Source: Nitzschia sp. DOCU1 (Eukaryota; Bacillariophyta; Bacillariophyceae; Bacillariales; Bacillariaceae). From it: a DNA stretch of 64,000 nt. The notes below the pieces were generated by a model, which was given only the letters and a program-made list of their open reading frames with translations, was not told where the DNA came from and ran no database searches. The position numbers and the translations under genes are program-made. The stretch is from contig OX595988.1 in NCBI GenBank assembly GCA_951394045.1, positions 2,619,352 through 2,683,351 of the forward strand, written 5' to 3'. Below, piece by piece: positions 1 to 8,725 of this stretch (its first letter is position 1; each line of letters starts with the position of its first letter).

Positions 1-1342
1 AGGGCTCTTGCAGCCCATGCCGCCGATTATCTTAAGCCACGCTAAGCAACTTTTGGGTTTGGTACAACGGTGTGTCAAGCCTCCATTTTTCAAACCAGCC
101 ACTGCAGATCCCGAAGATGTTCCACCAGAAGCCAGCGGCATTGAATCTCGTAGTCTCATGAGTCCTGTCCTTGGGACGGAAGCCTTGTATCGGCAGGCGG
201 GATGGATTTCGCCCCACTTTGATGACAAGAATTCGGTTGATGCTGACGGTGTGCCCGATGGAGTGACCACGACCACAGATGATGACGAAGAGGAGGGTGA
301 AGACGGACGCTTGAAGCCTCGACGGGTCTTGGCTGTCCATCTGGCGAACCAGAAATACAGAAGCAGTCAATACACTTCACACAGCCTTCAACTTGGGCCA
401 GATGACGACGACGGAGACAGTGTCGTGGATGGAACGGGATCTGCCCGCGCAGTGCATCCAAACGATTTGGAAGAAGAGGCACAAATGGCACAGGCCAGTG
501 CAGCTCATATTCGAAGCACTCAAGAGAAGCATGCCATGCTGGGGTTGCTTTCAGCGCCCGGAGATCTCGAAGATGGCGATGCTGACGACGAGGGCGACGA
601 TTTGGAAGACGAAGACTTCAACGAAAAAGCCAGCAATGAGGAACATTTTGTCATCCCGCGGTCCATGCGAGAAATTTACCGCATCAGCAATCACAATCGG
701 CGGAAGAAAAAATCCTCAAGCCCTTCCCTGTTAGAGCCCAACGAAAAGGAAGCTCAAGAACTGGCAAAGGCTGAAGAAATCTTGAAAGCTAGGGCATTGG
801 ATGGCAAGAATTACTTTGACGAGATTCCGGGGACACCCAAGCGGCAACGAACAAAGTCAACTGGTACTGCGTCAGTGTCGTCAGAAGACGTTGGGGGCAC
901 TGGTCACGACTCGGGACTATCCCGAGAAGATGATATTGCGATGATGGAGGAGATTGGATGGATAAAGGGGAAGGAAGAAATCGATAGTATGATGAATCAA
1001 CGCGACTCTGCTGAAGAAGGCGAAGACGATGGTGACGGAGCCGGTGCCTCTAGCGAGGATGATGGCACTAAGCAGCCCAAAGCCTTTGACTACTCCGGGG
1101 TTGGTGCGATTGGGGCGTTTAGTTCAACCCCGTCGCCAAATCCGTTTTTTTCTGGAGCAGCCACAGCGGGCGGTCAATTGAATCAGCAACTCGGCAAACC
1201 CTTGCAGAAGAAGCAAAGTGCAGCACGCGGGAAGCAGTCACGTCGGGGACAGCAGCAGCAGCAACAACAACAACAACCCCAACAACAGGTTGAACGGCCA
1301 GAACGAAATCAAGCGAGGTCACAGGCATACAAGAAGCGGTAG
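1..1342 (+). CDS. RRP6: RRP6/EXOSC10 exosome 3'-5' exonuclease, C-terminal part (5' truncated by window)
   Basis: The frame is open to the first base, so this is the 3' end of a longer gene; the TTG at base 8 is not a real start. RRP6/EXOSC10 is the DEDD-type exonuclease of the nuclear exosome (rRNA, snoRNA and surveillance RNA processing). The catalytic and HRDC domains lie outside the window. What is visible matches the tail of the family: a QPMPPIILSHAKQLL segment like the one after the human HRDC domain, a VIPRSMREIYRISNHNRRKK block, a MMEEIGWI motif, and KAFDYSGVGAIGAF, which corresponds to the PYDYSQSDFKAF box of EXOSC10. Long Asp/Glu-rich linkers and a polyglutamine run precede a basic end (AYKKR), as expected of a nucleolar protein. 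No intron is seen. Family assignment is from remembered motifs. Confidence 0.78.
   Translation, partial: GLLQPMPPIILSHAKQLLGLVQRCVKPPFFKPATADPEDVPPEASGIESRSLMSPVLGTEALYRQAGWISPHFDDKNSVDADGVPDGVTTTTDDDEEEGEDGRLKPRRVLAVHLANQKYRSSQYTSHSLQLGPDDDDGDSVVDGTGSARAVHPNDLEEEAQMAQASAAHIRSTQEKHAMLGLLSAPGDLEDGDADDEGDDLEDEDFNEKASNEEHFVIPRSMREIYRISNHNRRKKKSSSPSLLEPNEKEAQELAKAEEILKARALDGKNYFDEIPGTPKRQRTKSTGTASVSSEDVGGTGHDSGLSREDDIAMMEEIGWIKGKEEIDSMMNQRDSAEEGEDDGDGAGASSEDDGTKQPKAFDYSGVGAIGAFSSTPSPNPFFSGAATAGGQLNQQLGKPLQKKQSAARGKQSRRGQQQQQQQQQPQQQVERPERNQARSQAYKKR
1250..1288 (+). repeat. CAG/CAA microsatellite coding polyglutamine
   Basis: An impure CAG/CAA run inside the RRP6 frame gives about 12 glutamines interrupted by one proline. 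Its length may vary between strains. Confidence 0.85.
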
Positions 1343-1561
1343 GCCAAAGAAAATCACGAGAGCTGGAAAGCGAAGCAAAAGGCCACTTGATCGCTCAAAA
1401 GGCGGAAGATTCGTGGATATGATTAACTTGGAAAATCGCTCTCCCGACAAAGACAATATATTATCGAAGGATTTGATGGAATACTCTTGGAGATCGATGC
1501 CAAACAGGGAAAATTTTAGGGTGACGTAAATAGGAATGGGTTTGTTTGGGGATCTTCGTAT

Positions 1562-2224
1562 TTATTTTTCCTCAATTGTGACAGAGATCATTTTGATTGG
1601 ATTGACTGGTTGCTCTGCATTGATTTCAACCTTCTCCATCTTTTTGACTACTTCCTCGTACCCCTCAATAATCTTGCCGAAGACAGGGTGTGCGCTCTCT
1701 GATTCGCCGTTGAACCAATCCAGATGCTTGTTGTCTTTGACATTAATGAAAAACTGTGAGCCCCCAGTGTCTGGATCACCTGAATTCGCCATTGCCAGTG
1801 TTCCCTCCTCGTTGGAAAGTCCTTTGACTAGCTCATCCTCGATATTCCCATACTCGTCTCGCGTATGTTCTTTGCCAGTACAAGATTTGAAGGTTGTATC
1901 AGGAGGTCCTGAGCCTTGACCTGCTTCTTCGTCCAAGGTTCCATAATAAACGTGCGGGTTCTTTGCGTAGGGACACCCGAATTGAATACAATAATCCGGG
2001 GCGATCCTGTGGATGTACAATCCATCATAAAATTTCTGATTGACAAGATCGATAAAGTTGCCACAGGTTATAGGCATTTTATCAGTAAAGAGTTCCGCCT
2101 TGAACGTGCCTTCTGTAGATTCGAATACGACCGTGGTGACCATGATAGCATACACAGGTTTCACCAGTGAATGCAAGCAAACCAACAATACTAAAAAGAA
2201 TGAAGACTCATCGTCTCGGGGCAT
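1562..2224 (-). CDS. Cyclophilin-type peptidyl-prolyl cis-trans isomerase, possibly secretory
   Basis: Catalyses cis-trans isomerisation of X-Pro peptide bonds. The single cyclophilin domain keeps the key residues: Arg in YIHRIAPD, Gln in CIQFG, Gln and Phe in GSQFFINV, Trp in HLDWFNG and His in AHPVFGKI. Two starts are possible. The ATG at 2224 adds a hydrophobic leader, SFFLVLLVCLHSLVKPVYA, that reads as a signal peptide with an A-x-A-like cleavage site (220 aa); the ATG at 2143 gives a bare 193-aa cytosolic form. I chose 2224 because a random 5' UTR would rarely encode such a leader in frame. An in-frame ATG at 2326 also exists, but its extension has no recognisable feature. The gene converges on RRP6 with about 220 bp between stops. 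Confidence 0.85.
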   Translation of the reverse strand: MPRDDESSFFLVLLVCLHSLVKPVYAIMVTTVVFESTEGTFKAELFTDKMPITCGNFIDLVNQKFYDGLYIHRIAPDYCIQFGCPYAKNPHVYYGTLDEEAGQGSGPPDTTFKSCTGKEHTRDEYGNIEDELVKGLSNEEGTLAMANSGDPDTGGSQFFINVKDNKHLDWFNGESESAHPVFGKIIEGYEEVVKKMEKVEINAEQPVNPIKMISVTIEEK

Positions 2225-2618
2225 CCACCGAGTGATGACAGGCCGACGAGCCAAAAGATCCGTGAGATGGATGTCCCAATTCCAAAGGAAAGGGGTAAAA
2301 TGAATGACCGCCACGTGATTGCGCAATTTGGTAATATTGGACCAAACCGACCATAAGACCCCTAACCATTACCTATACCTGCACCTCAACTCATTTCTAG
2401 CTAGTAGTAGTCACGCGTATCTCTCGTGTGCCAAGTCGTCGCCTTTGCTACGATACTATCATGCACGTAAGACTTGTGGAGTAAACGCCAGCTATTAGCT
2501 ACCAGGTACAGGAACTTCAGCGACCACAAGAATCTCACGGCACCTCCAAGATGCCGTTGTGCGGATTGGTGCTCTCACGGCGTTTCAACCAGGCTCAAAC
2601 AGCTCGCCATTGAAACGC
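2225..2618. other. Intergenic, no gene seen
   Basis: Upstream of the cyclophilin and downstream of the minus-strand paralogue. Only short chance frames are present, and no repeat or RNA gene was recognised. Confidence 0.6.
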
Positions 2619-3397
2619 TCAGAGAAAACTATCATCAGAGCCCGTACTGTCAAGGTCTTCTTCGATTTTCTTTCTCCACTCTTCTATTAGGTTTATTCCT
2701 TTCTTCTTCATCATCATCTCGCGGACCGCCTTCAACGTAGAGAAGAAATATCGAGCTTGATCAGCTTCCCCCAGAATTTTGAAGTCGGCCTCAAGCCCCC
2801 GTTCGACAAAATTTACACCCATAATGGAGCTCATCTCAGTTTGTACAATATCATGTATCGCCCTCGGAAAGAGGTACTCTTCCAGTCGCTTCTTGTTACC
2901 AGGCCCGATCATTCTCAGAGCCCATTTGAGTAGCAACGAAGTGAAGGAGAGAGCATCGTCATCCACAGTCAAGTCTGCCTCCTCTTTGCGTATTGCTTCT
3001 TCAGCTTTTACAATATCAACATGTCGAATTTGGAACTCAAAGCAAAAAATGGTCCTTCCCGAAAGACTTCTTCCACCGTTGAGGTCATTCCTTTTCGCTC
3101 CATGATTACAGGCAATCTTTTGCATAGCTTGGCGCTCATCATTCTTGCAAAGTCCTCTTGTGCTATCAAGCTGACAGCTAAATGAGCAGCCCCTTCGGCC
3201 ACCTTGTGCTTTAAATCTTCAGGCAGGTTGCCCTTTTTCACTTTCTTTCTAACTTTTGCCCGCACGACCTCCGACCCATCGTGAACTGTTGCACGTCAAG
3301 AACAACAACATCATCAGACGTCAGCCACAGAACACGAGCTTCCCAGATTTCGCATGGATTCCTTACCAATAATGTTCAGATACAAGCAAGGTAGCAT
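2619..3397 (-). pseudogene. Frameshifted tandem paralogue of the 3855-4651 gene (unknown family)
   Basis: Similar over its whole length to the neighbouring gene at 3855-4651 (shared blocks include KLCKR.P, EVFRE, RHVD/QHVD, ADLT.DD, ALR/TLR, QARYF, LK.VR and a Ser/Asp-rich end). The first exon, 3397-3367, encodes MLPCLYLNII. An 81-bp intron (3286-3366, GTAAGG...CAACAG) follows in phase 1, the same place and phase as in the paralogue. The frame breaks at a run of six A (3044-3049; T on the coding strand): the protein is colinear up to EVFREGPFF and resumes one base out of register at CFEFQIRHVD. One missing T explains it exactly, since the coding length becomes a multiple of three when one base is added. 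It could be a true pseudogene, an allele, or a sequencing error in a homopolymer. No known domain is recognised. Confidence 0.6.
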
Positions 3398-3854
3398 CTC
3401 GTTCGGCATGGTGCATTAGTGTTTTGCAACGCGGAGTGCTTTGTGTCCATGAGAGTCGGACCTCGATTTTTGGGGATTTCGTAGTGAGATGAGAATAGTG
3501 TGACGAGCACAGAAAAGCGGGAACAGAAGAATTGTGACCGTCGGAGAGGGCGCGCGTAAAAGTCAGACTACGGAATCTGGCGAAAATTCCGACGTCTGAT
3601 GTGACATGGAGTGGACCTCTTGGTTGCGAGCGCTGGAGAAGTTTTGCTATGATTTCTGCTAGAGAGAAGATTTCAATATTGTAATAGGGAAAAGCAGCGA
3701 AGAGTGGCTGTCTCTCGTCTGATGTGATCATCGGCTCTCATCTGCACAACTGCAGAGAAGATGGAATCGACAGCTATGCCTGCATGGTGCGTCGATCGCG
3801 TTTACCGATTTCAGAAGAGTTTCAGGCGCACTAGGTAGTTCATACTATTTCCAG
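3398..3854. other. Spacer between the two tandem paralogues
   Basis: About 450 bp separating the tandem copies. A minus-strand open frame here (3363-3731) overlaps the first exon of the downstream copy in another frame and shows no family features. Confidence 0.5.
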
Positions 3855-4651
3855 CTATAATGACTCGCTACTTGTTGATGTGGCGACATTCTCCTGCTCA
3901 GAAGATATCTTCTTTCGTAACTCTTTTATCGGGTTCTTCACTCTTGAACTCGCCTCCACCTCTTGCCGAACGGTCTTGAGCTTGGAGTAAAAATATCTTG
4001 CTTGCTTTTTCTCCTTCAGTATTTCGACGTCGGCCTTCATTTGCATATTTGCAAACTTCTCTTCCAAAATATCCATCATTTCTGTCTCTAGTTTTTGTTG
4101 TACCTTGGCTGGCAAATATTCATCTTCCAGCAGTCTTTGATTGTTCTTCCCCATCAGTCGGAGGGTCCAATTCAACATCGTGCCTGCAAACGAGGTCGAG
4201 ACATCCTTGTCGTCTGCTGTTAAATCTGCTCTGGCCTCGCGTTGACTGCGTTCAACGGCCACTGTGTCCACATGCTGGACCTGCAATTCCAACACAAAAT
4301 AGTGTTCCTCCCGAAAGACTTCGTCCAGTACGACGGTCACTCCAGCGTCCTTCATTTTCGCTGGCATTCTTTTACAAAGCTTGGATGCCATTTCCTTAGC
4401 AACCCCAGAGCGCTTGACTACGTTGCATGCCACGGCACCCGCTCGCTTGGCAACGGCTCCTCTCACTGGTTTTGGGAGTTTCGACTCCTCCACTTTCTTC
4501 ATGACTCGAGCTTTGACAGCCTCCGTAGCATCGAAAACTGCCACGGCGAGCACCTCGTAAGAACATTGTTCTGAAAATGAATGCAAATATTCGTTGATAC
4601 ATACTTACTGACGATATTTATGTAAAGCACCGGCTTGTATTCGATCGACAT
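3855..4651 (-). CDS. Orphan protein of unknown function, intact copy of a tandem pair
   Basis: I do not recognise the family. Exon 1 (4651-4609) encodes MSIEYKPVLYINIV. The intron starts with GTAAGTATG at 4608. Two in-frame acceptors exist: TTTTCAG ending at 4571 (a 38-bp intron) and GTGGCAG ending at 4538 (a 71-bp intron). The second gives NIVIFDATEAVKARV, which aligns without a gap to NIIVHDGSEVVRAKV of the paralogue, and 71 bp is a normal size here, so I prefer it (241 aa). The protein is rich in Lys and Glu, with helical charged segments and no signal peptide or membrane span. The Ser/Thr/Glu C-terminus (SSESL) resembles the paralogue's end. An upstream in-frame ATG at 4702 would add 17 residues. 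Confidence 0.68.
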
Positions 4652-4702
4652 CGTGACAGAATTCCTGGTGATGTCCAGAAGGGAGACAACTGAATATGGC
4701 AA

Positions 4703-5085
4703 TCGGCGGGTGTAGTCGTAAAAAAGGAAGGTGTACCACTAGGCTTGCTCGTCACTTATAATGGTGTCAACAAGTCATGGGTTGAGCATGTAAACACCAG
4801 CGTCGGGTTTCAAAGTAAAATCGCTGTTGCTTCACTTCCATTTTCTCATGGATATGGGTTTATACCAATCGTTGATTGCCATGGGACAGAAGCGGTCGTC
4901 GGTTCCAAATTCAATTTTTCGTCAGTCGTGATCGTGCTTCAAGTGCTGGCGGCAAAATGTGAGGTGATGACGTCATGACCTCATCATTGTCTTTTGGCGG
5001 GAAAACGGACGGACTCGCGCGCCGGCCCATCCACATTCATTTATTGATTCCCGGTCGATCGTCGTGATGGGCGGAGCGAAGGACC
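4703..5085. other. Divergent promoter region between orphan and cupin genes
   Basis: Carries the CRE palindrome described separately, followed by a GC-rich stretch (ctcgcgcgccggccc) about 80 bp before the cupin start. No convincing gene. Confidence 0.5.
4967..4976. promoter_or_regulatory. Perfect CRE-like palindrome ATGACGTCAT
   Basis: A full 10-bp palindrome containing TGACGTCA lies about 110 bp upstream of the cupin start and about 315 bp upstream of the divergent orphan. TGACGT-type CO2/cAMP-responsive elements bound by bZIP factors are established in P. tricornutum carbonic-anhydrase promoters; any role here is inference. Confidence 0.4.
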
Positions 5086-5805
5086 ATGACAAGCAACCCA
5101 TCGTCCCGAACTTTCATAGAGAAAGAAGGCAGCAACTTCTCAAAAAGGATGAAGTGGCTCGCTTCGATCATGGTATTTCCCAATTTATTATTCGAAAACG
5201 AACGAGTTAGGGTGAGCGATGTGCGCTTGCCGGTGGGAGAATCGATTCACACGACCATCGCCTTTCCCACGGTTCGGTGGCAAGTGGATGACGGTTGGCA
5301 CAAGGGACCGGACGGTCAACCCGTCAAAGTGGACGATAAGCACGTAATATTTGAGGAGCCAGGGGCGGCTTGTGATATTGAGAATGTTGGACAAGGCACG
5401 TATCGGCAGGTCTGGTTCGAAATCAAGAAAGAGCCTTTGAGAACAGAAGTGGAAGTGAAACGGGCGCTATCAGAAGCTATTTACACAACAGACGTTGGCA
5501 CCAAGTTGTTGTTTGAGAATCGCTACTGCCGAGTTTGGGATTTTTACTTGGAGCCCGGAGAAGGAGACCCAGCAGCGCCGCATCACCATTGTCTAGATTA
5601 TGTGTTCGTCTATGTCTCACGCGGCCGGTTACTAGGATACTCTCACGATGGATCACCCGGGCTCTTCGACTCCATCAATGAAGATGGAGATGTCACTTGG
5701 TTCGATATTCCGCCAGGGGCTGAAAAAGATGTGCACTATGCACATGCTGGGAAGAATGGATACGATGATTCGCCCATGAGGGAGTACCTCGTCGAGCTGA
5801 AATAG
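5086..5805 (+). CDS. Double-cupin (bicupin) protein
   Basis: A 239-aa protein with two copies of a cupin-like beta-barrel. The halves start with matching signatures, LLFENERVRVSDVRLPVGES near residue 33 and LLFENRYCRVWDFYLEPGE near residue 143. The second half has a His cluster (PHHHCLDYVFVYVSRG) that could bind a metal; the first lacks it and may be structural. No signal peptide. Substrate and reaction cannot be told from sequence; the cupin fold covers dioxygenases, isomerases and binding proteins. The ATG at 5086 (GGACCATGAC) is the first in frame; a later Met just before MVFPNLLFEN is possible. Confidence 0.7.
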   Translation: MTSNPSSRTFIEKEGSNFSKRMKWLASIMVFPNLLFENERVRVSDVRLPVGESIHTTIAFPTVRWQVDDGWHKGPDGQPVKVDDKHVIFEEPGAACDIENVGQGTYRQVWFEIKKEPLRTEVEVKRALSEAIYTTDVGTKLLFENRYCRVWDFYLEPGEGDPAAPHHHCLDYVFVYVSRGRLLGYSHDGSPGLFDSINEDGDVTWFDIPPGAEKDVHYAHAGKNGYDDSPMREYLVELK

Positions 5806-5929
5806 GCGTTGCTTGGAGATCGACGCGAGGACCTGTCCAAACAATACTGTGCCAACGCCGTAGATAAAGTACTCCGGAGTAGCTGTATATCAGACTTGAC
5901 ATGGCCTACCCAGTTTAGAGCTAGCAATT

Positions 5930-7237
5930 TCACCGTTGTAGCAAGGCTGGTCCTTGCAACAGCTCAAACACGACGTCGTTGGCCCCAAAGTCATACTCTT
6001 CTCCCTCTGCGAAAAGACTACCAACTCGTTCCAAAAGCATCGGCCACAAGTTCGAACGGATTGGATCCTTTCCGAGATATCTCCTTCCCGCTCGATTGAG
6101 AAACAGCTCAAATTTTAAGGATGGAGGTGACCAGTCTTCGTGGTCAAACTCCAGGACTTGCAAGACATGATTTTGATTCGTTGCTGTCACGAGGGCAGTT
6201 TGATCTGGGGGGTCTCGGAAATTATTCTCTTTGAGATGGAGATGTGTCAATGCCCCAAAGCTGCCAAGGGCATTGATAAGCAATGACAAGCCTTTATCCT
6301 TCAGTTCGCAATTTTCCAGGTTCAAATGGCGGAGCGTCGAATTGATAGACAAAGCCTCCACCAAAGCTGGAATGTGAGCGTCCTTCAAATAATTTTCTTG
6401 CAGATTCAAGTGCGTCAAAGTACGATTGTGCAAAAGCGATTCCGCCAGTGGTCGAAGATCCAAATCACCCGGGTTTTGTTGAGACAGATCCAGGCGTTCC
6501 AGTCGGGGCGTGCACAGCAAGAGCTCGGCGCACGCTTGAATGCCATTGTCTACAACGCGATTCATTCGTACACTTAGCTCCATCAGAGTCGGATGATCCT
6601 TGACAGCCCGGACGAGATCTGCGACTTCGTCGTCACGGAACCGGCAATGCTCGAGTCGCAGCACTTGCAAAGAATGGTTTGCCCGCAGAGAGTCGCACAA
6701 GACACCCACCGCTTCGACGTAAACTTCACATTGATCCAAAGTAAGCTTCTTCACGTGGGATTGATTGATTCCCAGACAGAGTCGTTCCGTCGTCTCTCGT
6801 GGCATTTCAATGGTCAAAGAAAGTTCCACCAAGCTGGTAGACGAGTTCTTCAACCCCACTTCTAACGCTTGGTCGACTTGAGGATCCAAAATCTGACTAA
6901 AGAAGCGGAATCTTTGGATGTTGGGTTGCTGTAGCGCACTCGATACCACCATATGTAAATGAGTTCCTTCACAATCCTCCAGAATTACTTCTTGGAACCT
7001 CGACAAAATCGGCAGAACTTCATGTGCGTAGTTGAAATCCAAGTCCATTCGATACAGCGACAACACGTGCATTTCACTCTCCACATCATCCAGATTTCGC
7101 ACGAGATTAGCCAGCGTATAAAAATCCATCGAGTTGGTCAAGCCAAGCGTATTGTCGTGAACATAGCGATCGGCAATAGCCAGCGTTCTCTTTTCTATCG
7201 ACGCCCGCTTTAAATCATTCATTTTGTAGATACTCAT
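5930..7237 (-). CDS. Leucine-rich-repeat (RNI-type) protein
   Basis: A 435-aa protein with about eight ribonuclease-inhibitor-type LRRs of 28-29 residues, for example LQVLRLEHCRFRDDEV, LERLDLSQQNPGDLDL, LTHLNLQENYLKDAHI, LRHLNLENCELKDKGL and LTHLHLKENNFRD. Such arrays bind proteins. No F-box, kinase, signal peptide or membrane span is visible, so it is probably soluble. The C-terminal ~90 residues (after TNQNHVLQVLEFDHEDW) contain a capping segment and an acidic EGEEYDFGANDVVFELL stretch. It starts at the first ATG after an upstream stop and is divergent from the elongase. The specific role is unknown. Confidence 0.8.
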   Translation of the reverse strand: MSIYKMNDLKRASIEKRTLAIADRYVHDNTLGLTNSMDFYTLANLVRNLDDVESEMHVLSLYRMDLDFNYAHEVLPILSRFQEVILEDCEGTHLHMVVSSALQQPNIQRFRFFSQILDPQVDQALEVGLKNSSTSLVELSLTIEMPRETTERLCLGINQSHVKKLTLDQCEVYVEAVGVLCDSLRANHSLQVLRLEHCRFRDDEVADLVRAVKDHPTLMELSVRMNRVVDNGIQACAELLLCTPRLERLDLSQQNPGDLDLRPLAESLLHNRTLTHLNLQENYLKDAHIPALVEALSINSTLRHLNLENCELKDKGLSLLINALGSFGALTHLHLKENNFRDPPDQTALVTATNQNHVLQVLEFDHEDWSPPSLKFELFLNRAGRRYLGKDPIRSNLWPMLLERVGSLFAEGEEYDFGANDVVFELLQGPALLQR

Positions 7238-7735
7238 TTTTTAGGCGTGGGCTGGCTACTGTAGCTTTCGAAGCTTAGAAAGACGTTACGTTCAACTGTA
7301 GGAGCTTCCCACCGTCCTCGACAAACAAAGTTAGTAGAACACACTACTCCCTCTTTGTTCTAGCTACTTGCATCCTTGCCTTCCCTCCTGTCTCGTGTTC
7401 GAAGTCTCGTAGTGGCACTTTTCAAAATTCGTCCCGGAAAACGCGCTGCACCGCGAGGCTTGGATCCTGCCTGTTCCGATCTGCTTTAGATTTGGGCTTC
7501 AAGCTCAAGCTTCCTTCCTCGTGAGCCAGTTGGGTCCCGCATCGCGTCATTCGATCGTCATCCATTGCGCGCAGGCTCATCGTTTCGGCTCGTTCTTCGC
7601 CATTGTTACGATGATGGTGCCGTTGCTGTCTCATCTCCTTTGGCTCTGTTCTAATGTTCTTGGATCACACCTAGGTAATAGTCTCGTCTCTTTGTATATC
7701 ATCACCGCGCCGTTGGAATTGAAAGAGTCGAAAAC
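7238..7735. other. Shared upstream region of LRR and elongase genes
   Basis: Pyrimidine-rich stretches precede the elongase start. A short plus-strand frame beginning at the ATG near 7611 (MMVPLLSHLLWLC) is open here, but I cannot join it to the elongase by a convincing splice, so I treat it as 5' UTR. Confidence 0.45.
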
Positions 7736-8566
7736 ATGTTCTGGAGACCCCATGTTCCCGACAGCATCGATGGGGCGCCACTGGCCACTCAAGTCTCGGA
7801 TTTGTTCCTTGGTTTTCCCTATGAACGGCTCCCCCAAAGTTGGGGGCTTCAACTCTTTCTTCGCCCCGAAGGAATGCTTGCCATGCTTCTCTTTTATCTA
7901 GTGTCCAAACCTATCTTCAAAGCCATTCATCGCGTCATTGATCCCAAAGCGTCGTGGTTTATAACGTCCATTGCGATTCACAATTTTGCCTTGGCCGTCT
8001 TTTCGGCTTGTGTGGCGATCAATGGCTGGCCGATTGTCATTCAACATTTGAAAAGCCACGGCGTCTTTCAGACATATTGCGATCCAGATGATACACTGTG
8101 GAAAGATTCTGGTTTTGGATCTTGGACTTTTATATTTTACATTTCCAAGTACTACGAATTCATGGATACTTGGATTCTAGTGCTCAAGGGAAAGCCACCC
8201 TCCTTTTTACAAATCTACCATCATACGGGGATTGCGTTTTGTATGTGGATTGGAGTCCTCTCGCATAGTCCGTGGCTGAAATATGTGACATTGCTCAATT
8301 CCATCATTCATACACTCATGTACACGTACTTTCTCATCAAGACAATCGATCCAAAGGTTGAGATCAAGGCCGCCAAGAACCTTACAATGGCCCAAATCGG
8401 ACAGTTCTTTACTGGGATCATCTCATCGTTTCCGATTTTGATCATGGGGGAGAAATGCGATTCCGCTAGTTCTCGCTTCGGTTTGCTTTGCTTACAGCTG
8501 TACGGGTACGGGCTCGTGGCGCTTTTCATGGCATTCGCCAAACGAAAGTACAAAAAGGTCAAGTAA
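7736..8566 (+). CDS. ELO-family very-long-chain/PUFA fatty-acid elongase (3-ketoacyl-CoA synthase)
   Basis: A 276-aa multispan ER enzyme of the ELO family, which condenses malonyl-CoA with an acyl-CoA in the first step of elongation. Diagnostic motifs: KYYEFMDTWILVLKGK (KxxExxDT), the histidine box FLQIYHHTG, then a HTLMYTYFLI segment (HxxMYxYY-type). The first box residue is Gln (QxxHH) rather than His, a variant known from PUFA-type elongases of algae, mosses and animals. About six to seven hydrophobic segments are present and the C-terminus, KRKYKKVK, is lysine-rich like ER-retention signals. The start ATG gives the usual family length. Chain-length specificity is not readable. Convergent with the next gene, 159 bp apart. 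Confidence 0.88.
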   Translation: MFWRPHVPDSIDGAPLATQVSDLFLGFPYERLPQSWGLQLFLRPEGMLAMLLFYLVSKPIFKAIHRVIDPKASWFITSIAIHNFALAVFSACVAINGWPIVIQHLKSHGVFQTYCDPDDTLWKDSGFGSWTFIFYISKYYEFMDTWILVLKGKPPSFLQIYHHTGIAFCMWIGVLSHSPWLKYVTLLNSIIHTLMYTYFLIKTIDPKVEIKAAKNLTMAQIGQFFTGIISSFPILIMGEKCDSASSRFGLLCLQLYGYGLVALFMAFAKRKYKKVK

Positions 8567-8725
8567 AGCTTGATCGCATCAACTAAATGAATTGCAAATG
8601 TACAAAATGGTTGTTAACACCATATGCGTCGCGTTCTATGATGCTTTAGCACTAAATAAGTACAAACTGGGATAGATAGTCCGCGGGAGCTGCCCGTTGA
8701 TCATATCCCGCCATTGAAGCACAGA

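Noticed and set aside
1218..1529. Basic 103-aa frame overlapping the end of RRP6
   Set aside because: Shifted reading of the polyglutamine tract. The lysine-rich tail is tempting as an alternative RRP6 end, but no intron or frameshift could be supported.
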